From assembly GCF_030265065.1 (NCBI RefSeq), contig NC_080412.1, positions 25,782,501 through 25,846,500 on the forward strand: a DNA stretch of 64,000 nt, written 5' to 3'. Both the position numbers and the translations under genes were made by a program. Below, in pieces: positions 50,596-62,146 of the stretch. The notes beneath the pieces were generated by a model. The model was not told where the DNA came from. It did not search any database and worked only from the letters and a program-made list of their open reading frames with translations. The number at the start of each line of letters is the position of its first letter. Within the stretch, counting starts at the first letter, position 1. This stretch comes from Corythoichthys intestinalis (Eukaryota > Chordata > Actinopteri > Syngnathiformes > Syngnathidae).

Positions 50596-51789
50596 CAGGG
50601 GTCAAAGTGGGCCAGAACGGTCAGGAACGCAGTTCCGGTATAAGATTCAGGGCCAGAATGCAGTTCCGGTATAAGATTCAGAGCCGGAATGCTATTCTGG
50701 TACACGGTGCTTTGATTCCGAAAATATGACGGCAACTGTCAAAACGTAATTTAAAAAAAAAACAAAAAAATGCTAAGATGCCACACATGCATTTCATCTC
50801 CATGAAGAAAACAATCTACCAACATCAGATTTACATACACAAGTGTTAACAACAAGCGCAATAAAGTGCTTGTAGCATAATCCATTTCCACCAATATTTA
50901 TTATTGATTTTATTCCACGGACTGCATAGAGGTTTCCCCAGCTGCTGCAGTTATCTGTGTCAGACGATGACGAGTCACGTCAAAGTGCGAATGCATGCAG
51001 CAAAGCAAAACGCCTGGACTCATTTATCCGTTCAATTGGCTGACATACTGACATGTGCATGTTTTCTGGAACAGCAAAAAAAAAAAAAAAGTTGTTGAAT
51101 TGATGCGACAAAAATAGGGCAATGCAACATAAAATGCATCAAATCTTTAAGAGCAATGAAAGAGTTGAGGAGGCGTATTTATCATAATTAGTTAGAACAT
51201 CTTAGCTGTCAATGTGCACTTTGGACTTATATTTGTTTATTTAAGTTAGGCTACTTATTAATTTCCTTATGATTTAAAAAAGTCAATGTTTGCGCGATCT
51301 TCAAAATATATTCCATTTCCCTCTGCATGTTATAAGTCAGTTGTACTTATTTTTCTGAATGTATGTTACTTATATCTTTATTATTTAAAAAAAAAAAAAA
51401 AAGTAAATGTTTACATCAATTTACATTACTTCAATTTTAATATACATCCTACATTCTTAAGTCGTTAAAATTGAGATTTGGCATTTAGTATGTGAGGAAA
51501 TGTGGGAAAATTTAGGAGCTGGAGGGAGGTTGGCGTTATTGCTGTTTTTGTTAACTTTTTTTTTGCAAATCATTGAAAAAAGACAACTTTGAATGAAAAT
51601 CAGTTTTTGTATGTGTTTTATAAATAACTGTTCTAAAACAGTTTTCTTTGCATTTCAGTAGTTTAAGAGGTTTGACAAAAAAAAGAAAGAAAGAAAGAAA
51701 GGAAAAAATAAATAAACAAAATTTCTGGCTCCGTGGCGACCTTCACGCCGGGGAGTTCCGGCAAGAAATTCTAGCCACTTTCACCCCTG
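50596..51789. mobile_element. Non-autonomous hAT, 1194 bp, 3' of gpr119
   Basis: The ends CAGGGGTCAAAGTGGGCCAG and TTCTAGCCACTTTCACCCCTG are inverted repeats. The perfect 8-bp duplication CCAATACG lies at 50588-50595 and 51790-51797. A short tandem repeat lies near the left end and a GAAA run near 51680. No transposase. Confidence 0.92.
50623..50705. repeat. Tandem repeat, about 31-bp unit, roughly 3 copies
   Basis: The unit AACGCAGTTCCGGTATAAGA followed by TTCAGGGCCAG recurs with small changes three times inside the left arm of the hAT at 50596. Units are subterminal and could be transposase-binding repeats. Confidence 0.7.
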
Positions 51790-51797
51790 CCAATACG

Positions 51798-52712
51798 TAC
51801 ATATTGTGCTTGACAGTAATTCTAACTGATTTACTGTGGGGCTCTTGTTGATAACAAACCCACAGACTCTGGTTTATCTAAAGGTTTTCATGTGTAGTTA
51901 ATTATTCAGTCATGGAAACATCCTGGTTCGCTCCACTGCAAATAAATCTGCCAGTGAGGCCACATGGATGATGCTCAGCTTGGATACATATTGACTTAAG
52001 TGTGACTGCAGGCTGTCGTGTCTGTGTAATCTAATAAGGTAAGGCAGGTTGTAAGGACTCATTTGGAGCTATATTCCGTATCAGAGGGGTCCTGTTGCAC
52101 CATCAAACAATTCCAAACGGGATATTTTCAACGGTGCGTATTTATTCACAAGAAAAAAGTGAAAAGCATGCCAATGTGATTCAGCAACAGGAATGCTCTC
52201 CATTATGACAAAATTCAGTTTAAAAATTCAACAAACTCAAACCCTTAACTCATTCATTGCCTATGATAGACAGCAATAGATGTCCAATTAATTTAAATCG
52301 AGAGGACTGACGGTGAATGCTCATACTGTATTTCAGTGTCAGTGACGTTAATTCGCCCCTCCAAGTCAAAATTGATTGGACGTCTCGCATCGTCTTTGGC
52401 AGCCAATGAGTTAAGCAGTAGCTAGAGGTAGAATGTAACTCTATATACAGTAAACACTTGATGATATATATATATATATACAGTACACATCTATACATTA
52501 ATAGGGTGTTCCAAAATATGTATACACACTTTAACAGCTGATAATTAAATGATCAGTTTTTTTCCCCAGATTAAACACATTTAAATCAATGATGTTAGCT
52601 AGTTTAAACAATGAATGAAGGAAATTAATCTAAAATGCTACTCAAAGTGCAAAAAAAGTTTAAATATAAACATTTTATGTTATTGGCTGCTATATATATA
52701 CACACACATATA
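51798..52712. other. Intergenic stretch with palindromic repeat and microsatellites
   Basis: No gene was recognised. A copy of the dispersed repeat occupies 52245-52415 (GATAGACAGCAATAGATGTCC ... GACGTCTCGCATCG ... GCAGCCAATGAGTTAA). Short TA runs at 52465-52480 and 52691-52700 precede the TA-flanked Tc1 insertion at 52713. Confidence 0.5.
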
Positions 52713-53757
52713 CAGTGGGGCAAATAAGTATTTAGTCAACCACTAATTGTGCAAGTTCTCCCACTTGAAAATATTAGAGAGGCCTGGAATTGTCAACATG
52801 GGTAAACCTCAACCATGAGAGACAGAATGTGGGAAAAAAAACAGAAAATCACATTGTTTGATTTTTAAAGAATTTATTTGCAAATCGTGGTGGAAAATAA
52901 GTATTTGATCAATACCTAAAGTTCATCTCAAATTTCTCAATACTTTGTTATGTACCCTTTGTTGGCAATAACAGAGGCCAAACGTTTTCTGTAACTCTTC
53001 ACAAGCTTTTCACACACTGTTGCTGGTATTTTGGCACATTCCTCCATGCAGATCTCCTCCAGAGCAGCGATGTTTAGGAGCTGCCATTGGGCAACACAGA
53101 CTTTCAACTCCCTCCACAGATTTTCTATGGGGTTGAGATCTGTAGACTGGCTAGGCCACTCCAGGACCTTGAAATGCTTCTTACGAAGCCACTCCTTTGT
53201 TTCCCTGGCTGTGTGTTTGGGATCATTGTCATGCTGAAAGACACAGCCACGTCTCATCTTCAATGCCCTTGCTGATGGAAGGAGATTTTCACTCAAAATC
53301 TCTCGATACATGGCCCCATTCATTCTTTCCTTTACACAGATCAGTCGTCCTGGTCCCTTTGCAGAGAAACAGCTCCAAAGCATGATGTTTCCACCCCCAT
53401 GCTTCACAGTGGGTATGGTGTTCTTCGGATGCAATTCAGTATTCTTTCTCTTCCAAACACGAGAACCTGTGTTTCTACCAAAAAGTTCTATTTTGGTTTC
53501 ATCTGACCATAACACATTCTCCCAGTCCTCTTCTGGATCATCCAAATGCTCTCTAGCAATCCGCAGACGGGCCTGGATGTGTACTAGCTTCAGCAGGGGG
53601 GACACGTCTGGCAGTGCAGGATTTGAGTCACTGGCAGCGCATTGTGTTACTGATAGTAGCCTTTGTTACTGTGGTCCCAGCTCTCTGCAGGTCATTCACT
53701 AGCTCCCCCCGTGTGGTTCTGGGATTTTTGCTCACCGTTCTTGTTATCATTTTGACG

Positions 53758-55921
53758 CAGTGACGTGCGGTCAGGGGAGGCAGGTGAGGCAGAGCCTCAC
53801 CTGTCATCATGACAAAAAAATAATTATAGCATCAAATTTATATTAATATTTGTCCATTGCTCTTTATGTATGACTCATTTCAAACATTTTTTATTGTCAA
53901 AATCGCTGAATTTGCCCATTTCCTGTTCAAATAACGAAATGAAACGAGAGGTGCGGCAGCAACGAGTAAAGCCTCACCTCTGATTGCGCAATCCATAACA
54001 AACTGGGTTGATACATGGAATTGGAGCGTGCTGGTTGCCGTACATCTGCATGTCGCCATTATAATGTTTCCAGATACGTTTATTTGACCTGATTTTCCAC
54101 AGTCTGGCTAATGTCTTTAACCCTTAAAGTTTAATGTTTGTTAGCGACATATTTAGTTTTGCTGATGGGAAATAAAACCGCAGTGAAAAAGCACAGGCTG
54201 CGGCAGATAGTACTCTGCCGCACTGAAAGGGGGCGTACGTGAAACTGGACTTTCCGTCAAAAGTGGACGCGATTAACAACACCGGAGTTAAAAGGTTTGC
54301 TTCAAACTACGGGACAGAAGATAACTCGCGCTTTTCAAACGGACTGGTACACCCGAAAAGACTGGCTATGTGGCTGTCCTTCGAAAAAAATCGGCTTTGC
54401 TGCTTTCCCTGCCTTTTTTTCTCAACTTGTGCCAATGTCTGGACTAACACGAGATATTGTGACATTAAAAAACTACCACGAAGCCTCAGCAAACACGAGA
54501 GCTCGACCACTCACATTAAAAGCCTGATTGCTTTAAAAACTTTTGGAAGCTCAAGGATCGATTTGGCTTTGACGAACAGCGGAAGCTCAACGGTAGCATC
54601 CAGAACGCTAAGGTAAAGAGTTTAAAATACCTCATTAATGCAACCTGCATCCCAGCTAAACAGGAGTTAACATTTCGTGGTAACGATGAGCGTGTAAGCT
54701 CTTCTAAACGTGGCATATATGTAGAACGATTACATGGTTTTGCTGAGAAAGATGAAAGGTTAGCTAGACATTTGGACACATCCACTGTGTGTTCTGGCTT
54801 GTCAAATAGAACACAGCGATCTAATTGAAGCAAGCCTCTCCATTGAGGCGGAGAGATTTTTTTAAAGTAAAGGAAAATAAGGAGGACTTTTACAAAAAGG
54901 GCGTAGGTTTGCATAGGGACGGTAGGGACATAACACTACCAACTTTTCAGGATGCTAAAATTGTCCCCACCAACGTTTAAGCAACCTTACCTTTTTTGCA
55001 TGATATAATGTTCAGTTATTTAGAGAATTTAGATCTTTCAATAGTTCCATATGTTGTAAGGATAGAATTGACCCTACCATTATTAGTGAATTATTTTCAT
55101 TATGTTTATGCTAATAAAAACCAGACATTTATTCAGGAAGTTTTCAAAATGTTTCTTTAGTATTTTTTGAAAACAAAGGTTTGAATCGAACAGTGTATCA
55201 TCTGAACCAATGCACATAAAAGTTATTATCAGTAGATAAGGATTTATTTTGCATTGATCATTTTGCCTATTAATTAACTAGGTTCATATACATGAGAAAT
55301 GTGGCCCTTTGCCCCCTTCATCCAATCTGTTTGGTCTTATTAATGTCCCGTCCCCTGCAAAAAGTGTACCTACATGCAGGTTTTGCTGTTATATCGTCCC
55401 TTCGAATGTTGAGACCAAACCTATGCCCTTCCAAAGTAACGGCGGTTTTTGTGGTGAAGGACAGGCGCAAGACCACAAACAGTTTTCATTTCAATCTTAT
55501 AAAAAAAAAAAAAAAAAAAAAAAGAGCTTAGACTAAGAAAAATACAATAGAATATTTAAAAACTAAATTTTGGCCTTAAATAAAATATTCTTTGTTTTTC
55601 TTTTCAAACTTTTTGTTTAGCAATCTGTAATAAATTGATTAAAGTATCAGAATTACAAGTTTTAGGTCAGAATTCTGTGGTTTTGTACACCACTCTTTAC
55701 TCTCATTTATGTTGCATGAATTATCGCAAATGCATGTTATTTTCTTACTTTTACGTATCGATAATATGTACCGTGTGTGCGTGTTTTGTGAAGAATGCTG
55801 ATGAGATATGAAATAACCAGTAGCCAATTGAATAAGCTACCCTTTTTGGTTTATATATTTGGAAATCTGACACTAAAGGAGTCAGTGCCTCACCAACCAT
55901 GAACCTCACCGCACGTCACTG
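53758..55921 (+). mobile_element. hAT transposon, 2164 bp, internally deleted, inside the Tc1
   Basis: The ends CAGTGACGTGCGGTCAGGGG and CTCACCGCACGTCACTG are inverted repeats. The perfect 8-bp duplication TTTTGACG lies at 53750-53757 and 55922-55929. On the plus strand, 54239-54616 encodes a TTF-type zinc-finger region of a hAT transposase (FSNGLVHPKRLAMWLSF, CFPCLFFST, LSKHESSTTHIKSLIALKTF). A further segment (LINATCIPAKQELTFRGNDE, FAEKDERLARHLDTSTV) runs on to about 54826. The catalytic C-terminal half is missing, and a second element (54896-55431) sits downstream. Confidence 0.93.
54896..55431. mobile_element. hAT element (CAAGGGCG type), 536 bp, innermost layer
   Basis: The ends AAAGGGCGTAGGTTTGCATA and GAGACCAAACCTATGCCCTTC match the families at 17915 and 33859. 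No target duplication is visible. It lies within the hAT 53758-55921, which lies within the Tc1 52713-56485. Confidence 0.8.
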
Positions 55922-56502
55922 TTTTGACGCCACAGGGTGAATTCTTGCCTGGAGCCCCAGATCGAGGGAGAATATCAGTGGTCTTGTATGTCTTCCATTT
56001 TGTAATAATTGCTCCCACAGTTGATTTCTTTACACCAAGCGTTTTACCTATTGCAGATTCAGTCTCCCCAGCCTGGTGCAGGTCTACAATTTTGTCTCTG
56101 GTGTCCTTCGACAGCTCTTTGGTCTTGGCCGTAGTGGAATTTGGAGTGTGACTGACTGAGTTTGCGGACAGGTGTCTTTTATACCGATAATGAGTTAAAA
56201 CTGGTGCCATTAATACAGGTAACGAGTGGAGCCTCGTTAGACCTCGTTAGAAGTTAGACCTCTTTGACAGCCAGAAATGTTGCTTGTTTGTAGATGACCA
56301 AATACTTATTTACCACTCTAATTTGCAACAAAATTCTTTAAAAATCAAACAATGTGATTTTTTTCCCACATTCTGTCTCTCATGGTTGAGGTTTACCCAT
56401 GTTGACAATTACAGGCCTCTCTAATCTTTTCAAGTAGGAGAACTTGCACAATTGGTGGTTGACTAAATACTTATTTGCCCCACTGTATATACATGTATAC
56501 AT

Positions 56503-56535
<33 letters not shown>

Positions 56536-56536
<1 letters not shown>

Positions 56537-57415
56537 GAGGAAATGTATTTGCACCTCTTGTGATTTTGCAAGTTGACCCACTTAGAAAATAGGTAGAGGT
56601 CTGAAGTTTCAATCATATATGCATTTCCACCTATAGAGACATAATCTAAAAAAATAAAATAAAATCCGGAACTCACATTGTATGATTTTTCAATAATTTA
56701 TTTGTAATTTACTGGGGTCTATAAGAATTTATACCCCTGAGAATAAGCAATAATTATGACACTCAAAGAGTTGTCAGTCTACTTGTACTGTATACAGCAG
56801 AGAATGAATGTATCAAATCAAATGTATTGTCAGATTTTGAGCCACAACCTCCTTTCCTCAGTCCGAGACTTGAAGTCGTGGCTAGATCTTCCAACATAAC
56901 AATGATCCGAAAAACATAGCCAAGCTGTCAAAGGGGTGGCTGCGTGAAAAGCATACCAAGGTTTGTAATGGCCAAGCCAGTCTCCAGACCTCAATCCAAC
57001 AGAAAATCTTTGATGGAGCTGAAACTTGGTGTTTCTCAACGACAGCCCCAAAACCTGACAGATCTAGAGAACATTTGTGTGGAGGAATGAGCCAAAATCC
57101 CTGTTTCCATATGTGAAAGCCTGGTGATAAACTACAGAAAGCGTCTGACCTCTGTAATTGCAAACAAAGGCTTCTGCACTTAAGATTAGCACAGATTTTC
57201 TCAGGAGTACAAATACTTATGAAGCACAGTAAATTACAAATAAAACATTGATAAATCATACACTGTGAGTTCTGGATTTTTTTTTTTTTTTTAGATTATG
57301 TCTCTATAAGTGGAAATGCATCTACAGTATGATTGAAATTTCAGACCTCTACCTATTTTCTAAGTAGGTGAATTTGCAAAATCACAAGGGGTACAAATAC
57401 TTCTGCTCCTCACTG
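56536..57415 (+). mobile_element. Tc1-like transposon remnant, 880 bp
   Basis: The long inverted repeats (left ATTTTGCAAGTTGACCCACT, right its complement near 57360) end on the right in CTCCTCACTG followed by TA. The extreme left CAGT is lost. The plus-strand interior keeps decayed transposase text (DPKNIAKLSKGWLREKHTK, then YRKRLTSVIANKG-like) with several stops. It ends only 38 bases from the CLK stop codon, so it forms that gene's 3' flank. Confidence 0.88.
56697..56702 (-). terminator. First AATAAA downstream of the CLK-like gene
   Basis: TTTATT on plus gives AATAAA on minus, inside the Tc1 remnant's inverted repeat, about 750 bases past the CLK stop. It is the first canonical poly(A) hexamer I found in that direction; use is inferred. 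Confidence 0.35.
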
Positions 57416-57453
57416 TATATTTTTTAGATTCCCGGTATGTGTGTGTACGTGTG

Positions 57454-60400
57454 CTAGCTTTGTTTATGTCTGGCCGTTCTGGCGGGTTGGAAAAACGGGT
57501 GCCACAGCGCCTCTTCCAGGGTGATTCGCCGGTCCACGTCGTAATCAAACATGCAAGCCAGAAGATCAAACAGCTGCCGCTCATCCTCACTGCGCCTCGG
57601 GAAACTCTGTCACACCAGACCACACTACATTATTCCTGTTTTTATTCCTATTTGACTTGTGTATTGTGTACCTTGAGAGGCTTGCAGTGTTTTCGGACAT
57701 ATTTTCCCGAGGAGCTACGCTCGTCCCAGTCAAGTCGCCCGTTGAGGACGTACTGCTGCTTTCTGAATAGTCGACAAGAGAGTGGTTTACTCATTGACGG
57801 TGATAAACGTCCAATCCATTTTGACTGTGAGGGCTGGCAGGCGATTGTTTAATGAAATGCCAGTCATCCAAGTTGAAATGGACTTGTTGTCTGTCACCTC
57901 TCAACAGCAGTGATTGAGTTACATGTAGATCGTACCCCAACTCTCGGACTTTCTTTTGGGACCAATAACTCACTCAAACCCACAGTTGTTCTCCTGCTGC
58001 ACTGTAGCTTAGGCTTCTGTTCTTGACTGACTCTAGTTTTAGCTAAACAAGCATGAGTGTGCCACATCACACTACAGGCTAAAGGCTGCGCACGCACACC
58101 CTCTATTGGCAAACCCGGAACTTACAAGCATAGACTTCACCATTAGTTGACGAGACAGCTCCTAAATACATTGCCCCACGCCTTCCCGTAGGGGCCCGAC
58201 CCTGGCTGAGCGTTGTGAAGGCTTTCACTGTGATAAACTTAAACACACGCTGCATTCTAACGCAGGATTTATGTGTAAACTGGATGAAAGTTTTACAGCA
58301 TTCAAGATAATTATTATGTAAAATAGCACCATGCATACACTTTGAAACATTGTGGAAAAAATGTAATAAATGGAAAAAACTAGCGTAACTTAAGCTTGAA
58401 ATATTTACATGAAATGTATGACAACTGCCCGTTTTTTTGCTTTTGACCAAGAATCTAGACTGTTTTACGTTCATATTTATAGAAAATTCCAGGATTTACA
58501 CATTTGTTTACATGAATTTTCAATTTAAAAAGGTATTTTTTTGTGATGGCCGCCATGTTGGATTTTGTATCTATACATAATAGCGTAAATTTACATTCAA
58601 ATAATCTGGTTATTTTCGGCCAACTGCCCATTTTTTAGCAAAAAAAAAAAAAAGTCACTTAGACATTTCTGCGTCCATACAAAACAAACCTCAGCTTTTA
58701 CGTGTTTTATTTTATGTAACATTTCAATCTAAAAACGACAAGGGCTAGATAGCTGGCAAGACATGCTGAGGCAATTGTGACATTGGAATTAGACCTAAAT
58801 AAGTTGTGATTGTAGATGGAAAAATGCAAATTTTGCTTTTGTTGAGTAATATATTAAGATGATTCTGCATGCTTTCCTCGAGTATTAAGTTTCTAATGTG
58901 AAAATTGAGTGATTTATTAGCTGTTAAAAACATTTAAAAAATTAAGTCGGTATTTCGGGCAAAAACCTAAAAAAATATATACTATTGATCCTGAAAATAT
59001 AGGTGACGATGCCTGCATTTGGGGACTTTTGGGCATCTAGCGTAAAATCTGAGAATTTTATTAGCATTTTAAGTTTTCTTATACTTATATAAAAAATAAT
59101 TAATCAGGATTTTATTAGGGAACGACTGAATTTTTTGATGCCACTGCTCATGAAGACTCATAAATGCCAAAGGGAACTGCCTGTTTTGGTTTTAGGTCGC
59201 CAGCGGCTTTGATTTAGAAAAAAATTTGAATTTTAAGTTTTTTACAAAAGGATAGTAAACTGATAGTAAATTCTATGCTACAAGCGACACAGGCACCGAT
59301 AAGTCCATGTGCTTTGCACACATTCTACTGGCAAATTCCTAACCTACATAACTACTAACCAACTCCAAACTATAATTCGGTAATTGATTAATCAGCCTTG
59401 ATACAAAAAAATTACAAAATAGGGCTCAGAGGATCGATATATACTGGCCCATACTAAATAGCTACCAAGTTTTAAGACGATCAGTTCACGAATGACTGAG
59501 TATTAGGACTTTAAAGCCAGCGTCCAAGAGAAGAACAACAACAATCTGAATGGCGGCTTAACAGGCCTTCAGCCAGTAAAAAATTGCAAATATTTTGTTA
59601 TACAGTGGATGACCAACATTTGTGAATAATTGACACCCATTAAACTTTTTAAAACCAAAAGGCTTTTTGAATAATATGGGGTGATTTATACTTTAAAAAA
59701 ATGTACATAGAGTAGATATTTGTATCTGTGTTACCTGGTTTGTTTCAGCAGTTTTGACGGGATGGGTCCCAGAACTTTCTCCATCATGGCCAAATGTTCC
59801 TTACTGTCATGGGTCTGGACAACACACAACAATATGAGCAACTGGCTTTTGATGGACAAAAAAAGGACTTTCATTTGGGTTATTCACGATTGGCATGCTA
59901 TAATACAATACTGGTAGAATACAATAATTCAATCTTAAACCATCAAGAAAACCGTTTCAGCAAACATCGTTTGGAATCTTTAAATCAGAAATGACAGGGT
60001 TTAATAAGTGAAGACCAGCTGTGGCACGTGTTCATACCGGGAATAGCATCTGTCCAAGGTAGTACTCCATGAGAACGCAGGCCAAACTCCAAACATCACA
60101 GGACTGATTCCAGCCAAGATCTGAACAGAAATGTTAAAAAAAAAAAAAAAAAACTGAAAAGCTTCGATTTATTTCCATGCAGCAAGATAATTTGAAATAT
60201 GAGTATTTTGAGTGATAAACTGGTCCTGGAAAAAAACACGTGTTAATACCAAGTATGATTTCCGGAGCTCGATAGTGCCGTGTTGACACCACGGATTCAT
60301 GGTGCTCGTGATCGAAAACGGCAGTGCCGAAGTCCACCACCTTTACATCCAGACTCCTCATCTTCATCTCGTCTAGTTTCTGACATAAACAAGTGTTTTC

Positions 60401-61978
60401 TATTCAGTACTTTTTTAGAGGGCTCAAGAGAAACTGTAGGGAATCTTTTACCGTATCGTTGTTGAACTCCATGTCGTAGTCAGAGCAAACAAATAGGATG
60501 TTTTCCGGTTTTAGATCGGTGTGAGTCAGCTTATTGCGGTGAAGGACTGAAAAGACACATGAAAAAAAAAACTCTTCTCAACACATTTAACCCTTTCAAT
60601 GCCCTTGACGATGATAGACATCCAATCATGTGGTTATTTTCATCCTTCTGCTATGAACTTGAATGAATTTATAAGTAGATGTCCAATCCAGTTCAAATGG
60701 ATTGGATGTCTACTGGTGATCATGAAATGGATGGGGTTGAGCTTTGGAAGTGCAAAACTCTTGACTTACAACTGACAGCTCTGAAGATTTGGTAGGCCAT
60801 GTGTCGGATCTGTTCCACGCTGAACGGTAGGAAGTGGTTTTGCCACAGGATCTCATAGGTACTGAGACCCAGCAGCTCCAAGACCAGGCACACATGACCT
60901 TGGTGCTCGAACCAGTCCAACATCCTCACACAGGCACTGGAGAAAATTGTAAAAAAAAATTAAAAAGGGAAAAAGTTGCTGTGAGGAATTATTTAAAATC
61001 AGAAGTTTGACACTCAGACCCTTGGATTCACAAAGAGTAGTGTTTCACTTTGTTTCTGAAGTTGCGGGGTTCCGCACAGCTCCTTTGTAGACACCATTTT
61101 TGTTGTTTTTGCTTTATTAAGGAAATGGCTCTTTTGGTACAATTGAAAGCAACTGTGCAGTACTTTGGGATTATTATTTCAAATACCACTTGAGGAAGTC
61201 TTTGTAGCACGAATCAACTCACAATCTGTTGTCGTCATCCAAGGAGTTGATCTCCTCCAAAACAGCAACCTCACACTTGGCTGCCTGCCAGAAGCTTTTG
61301 TTGTTGCGGGCGATCTTCATCGCCACATGTGTACCTCTGAAACATTAGCAAAAGCACTTCCGATTAACGCATGAAACTGATTTCCTGCTAAATATCAAAA
61401 TGGAGCTTACTTGACTCTGTCAATACACTCCACCACCTTCCCGAATGCTCCAACTCCAAGTGTTGACACCACCTCATCTGGAAAGCACTTTCAATTACGA
61501 CCGACTGATTTCCCAAAGACAGAAAGAACAAAAAGCCACGTACAGCGTTCCTTAATCACCAGTCCGTCGTGGTAGAGCATGTGGCCCGCCTCCTCATCAG
61601 ACTCGTGGCTGCTCTCTGTTCGACTACTCGGAACATCATCGTTGAGGTGAGTGGACTTGAACTGGAGTGAAAAAAATGTATGACACTGAAGCACATCTAC
61701 CATTTCTTATTTAAAACCTGTGAAACCAGTATATCAGACACAAAGTTGGGGAAAGTGCATACCGAATGGTGAGTCCCTGCTGAGATGTGTTGGTCGTCAC
61801 TTATGGTGTTCCTTGTCTTATCATGGACTGAGTCGCTTTTGGCCTTATGGCTGTCTACCAAAGAAGACAAATCACAGATCAACGTGGATCAAGCACAAGC
61901 ATTTCAAGGTCATAACTTAAAAAAGATTCATGTGGAAATACCTAACCAAAAACCCAAGTCCTGGTCTTTCCTGCCCAT
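57454..61978 (-). CDS. CLK-family (LAMMER) dual-specificity kinase, divergent
   Basis: CDC2-like kinases phosphorylate SR splicing factors in the nucleus. Exons (minus): 61978-61942, 61854-61763, 61661-61544, 61477-61411, 61336-61223, 60936-60770, 60546-60452, 60379-60250, 60120-60038, 59814-59735, 57762-57672, 57606-57454. Phases agree and the length is 408 aa. The kinase domain starts near residue 83 ([19 protein letters not shown]), with VAMKI lysine, catalytic [24 protein letters not shown] and the LAMMER motif as [11 protein letters not shown] (final Arg is Lys). The C-terminus is [23 protein letters not shown]. The N-terminus is only about 80 residues, acidic/Ser-rich and without RS repeats. 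An in-frame TGA 12 codons upstream of the ATG supports this start. Closest by eye to CLK2/CLK4; the paralogue is not assigned. Confidence 0.92.
57785..57895. repeat. Dispersed palindromic repeat (CLK intron 11)
   Basis: CATTGACGGTGATAAACGTC, then CAATCCATTTTGACTGTGAG, GGCTGGCAGGCGATTG and a complementary half. Same family as 28670, 33520, 52245 and 60590. Confidence 0.6.
57896..59734. other. CLK intron 11, remaining sequence
   Basis: AT-rich intronic DNA with TTTTTGC/TTTTAGC runs and a GGCCGCCATGTTGG motif near 58549. No exon, RNA gene or delimited element was recognised. Confidence 0.4.
60590..60725. repeat. Dispersed palindromic repeat (CLK intron 6)
   Basis: TGACGATGATAGACATCCAA, ATGAACTTGAATGAATTTATA and TCCAATCCAGTTCAAATGGA. 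Same family as the copies in slc25a14 and near hnrnpab. Confidence 0.6.
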
Positions 61979-62146
61979 GGTGCTGTTCTTAGGCTGCTGA
62001 GCCTTGCCTCAGCTTCTCCAATAAAGAATCGAGACTTGACACCTGGAGCCACGAAAAGAGAAGTTTTATGATAGCTACGAGATGGCGAAATGACAAACAC
62101 GACTGCTACTGTAATGCATTGCAGTAGACTCCAGTTAGGACTGGTA

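Larger units (their letters stand above)
52713..56485 (-). mobile_element. Tc1-like transposon interrupted by a hAT
   Basis: The ends CAGTGGGGCAAATAAGTATT and AATACTTATTTGCCCCACTG are perfect over 20 bases, part of inverted repeats of about 200 bp, and flanked by TA (52711-52712, 56486-56487). Subtracting the hAT and its duplicated 8 bp leaves 1601 bp, a normal Tc1 size. The minus-strand transposase is split: 56210-55922 holds the N-terminal helix-turn-helix ([50 protein letters not shown]). Beyond the hAT come RHCVKMITRTVSKNPRTTRG and, at 53605-52937, the DDE domain ([36 protein letters not shown]). At least one frame break lies between the last two. Confidence 0.95.
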
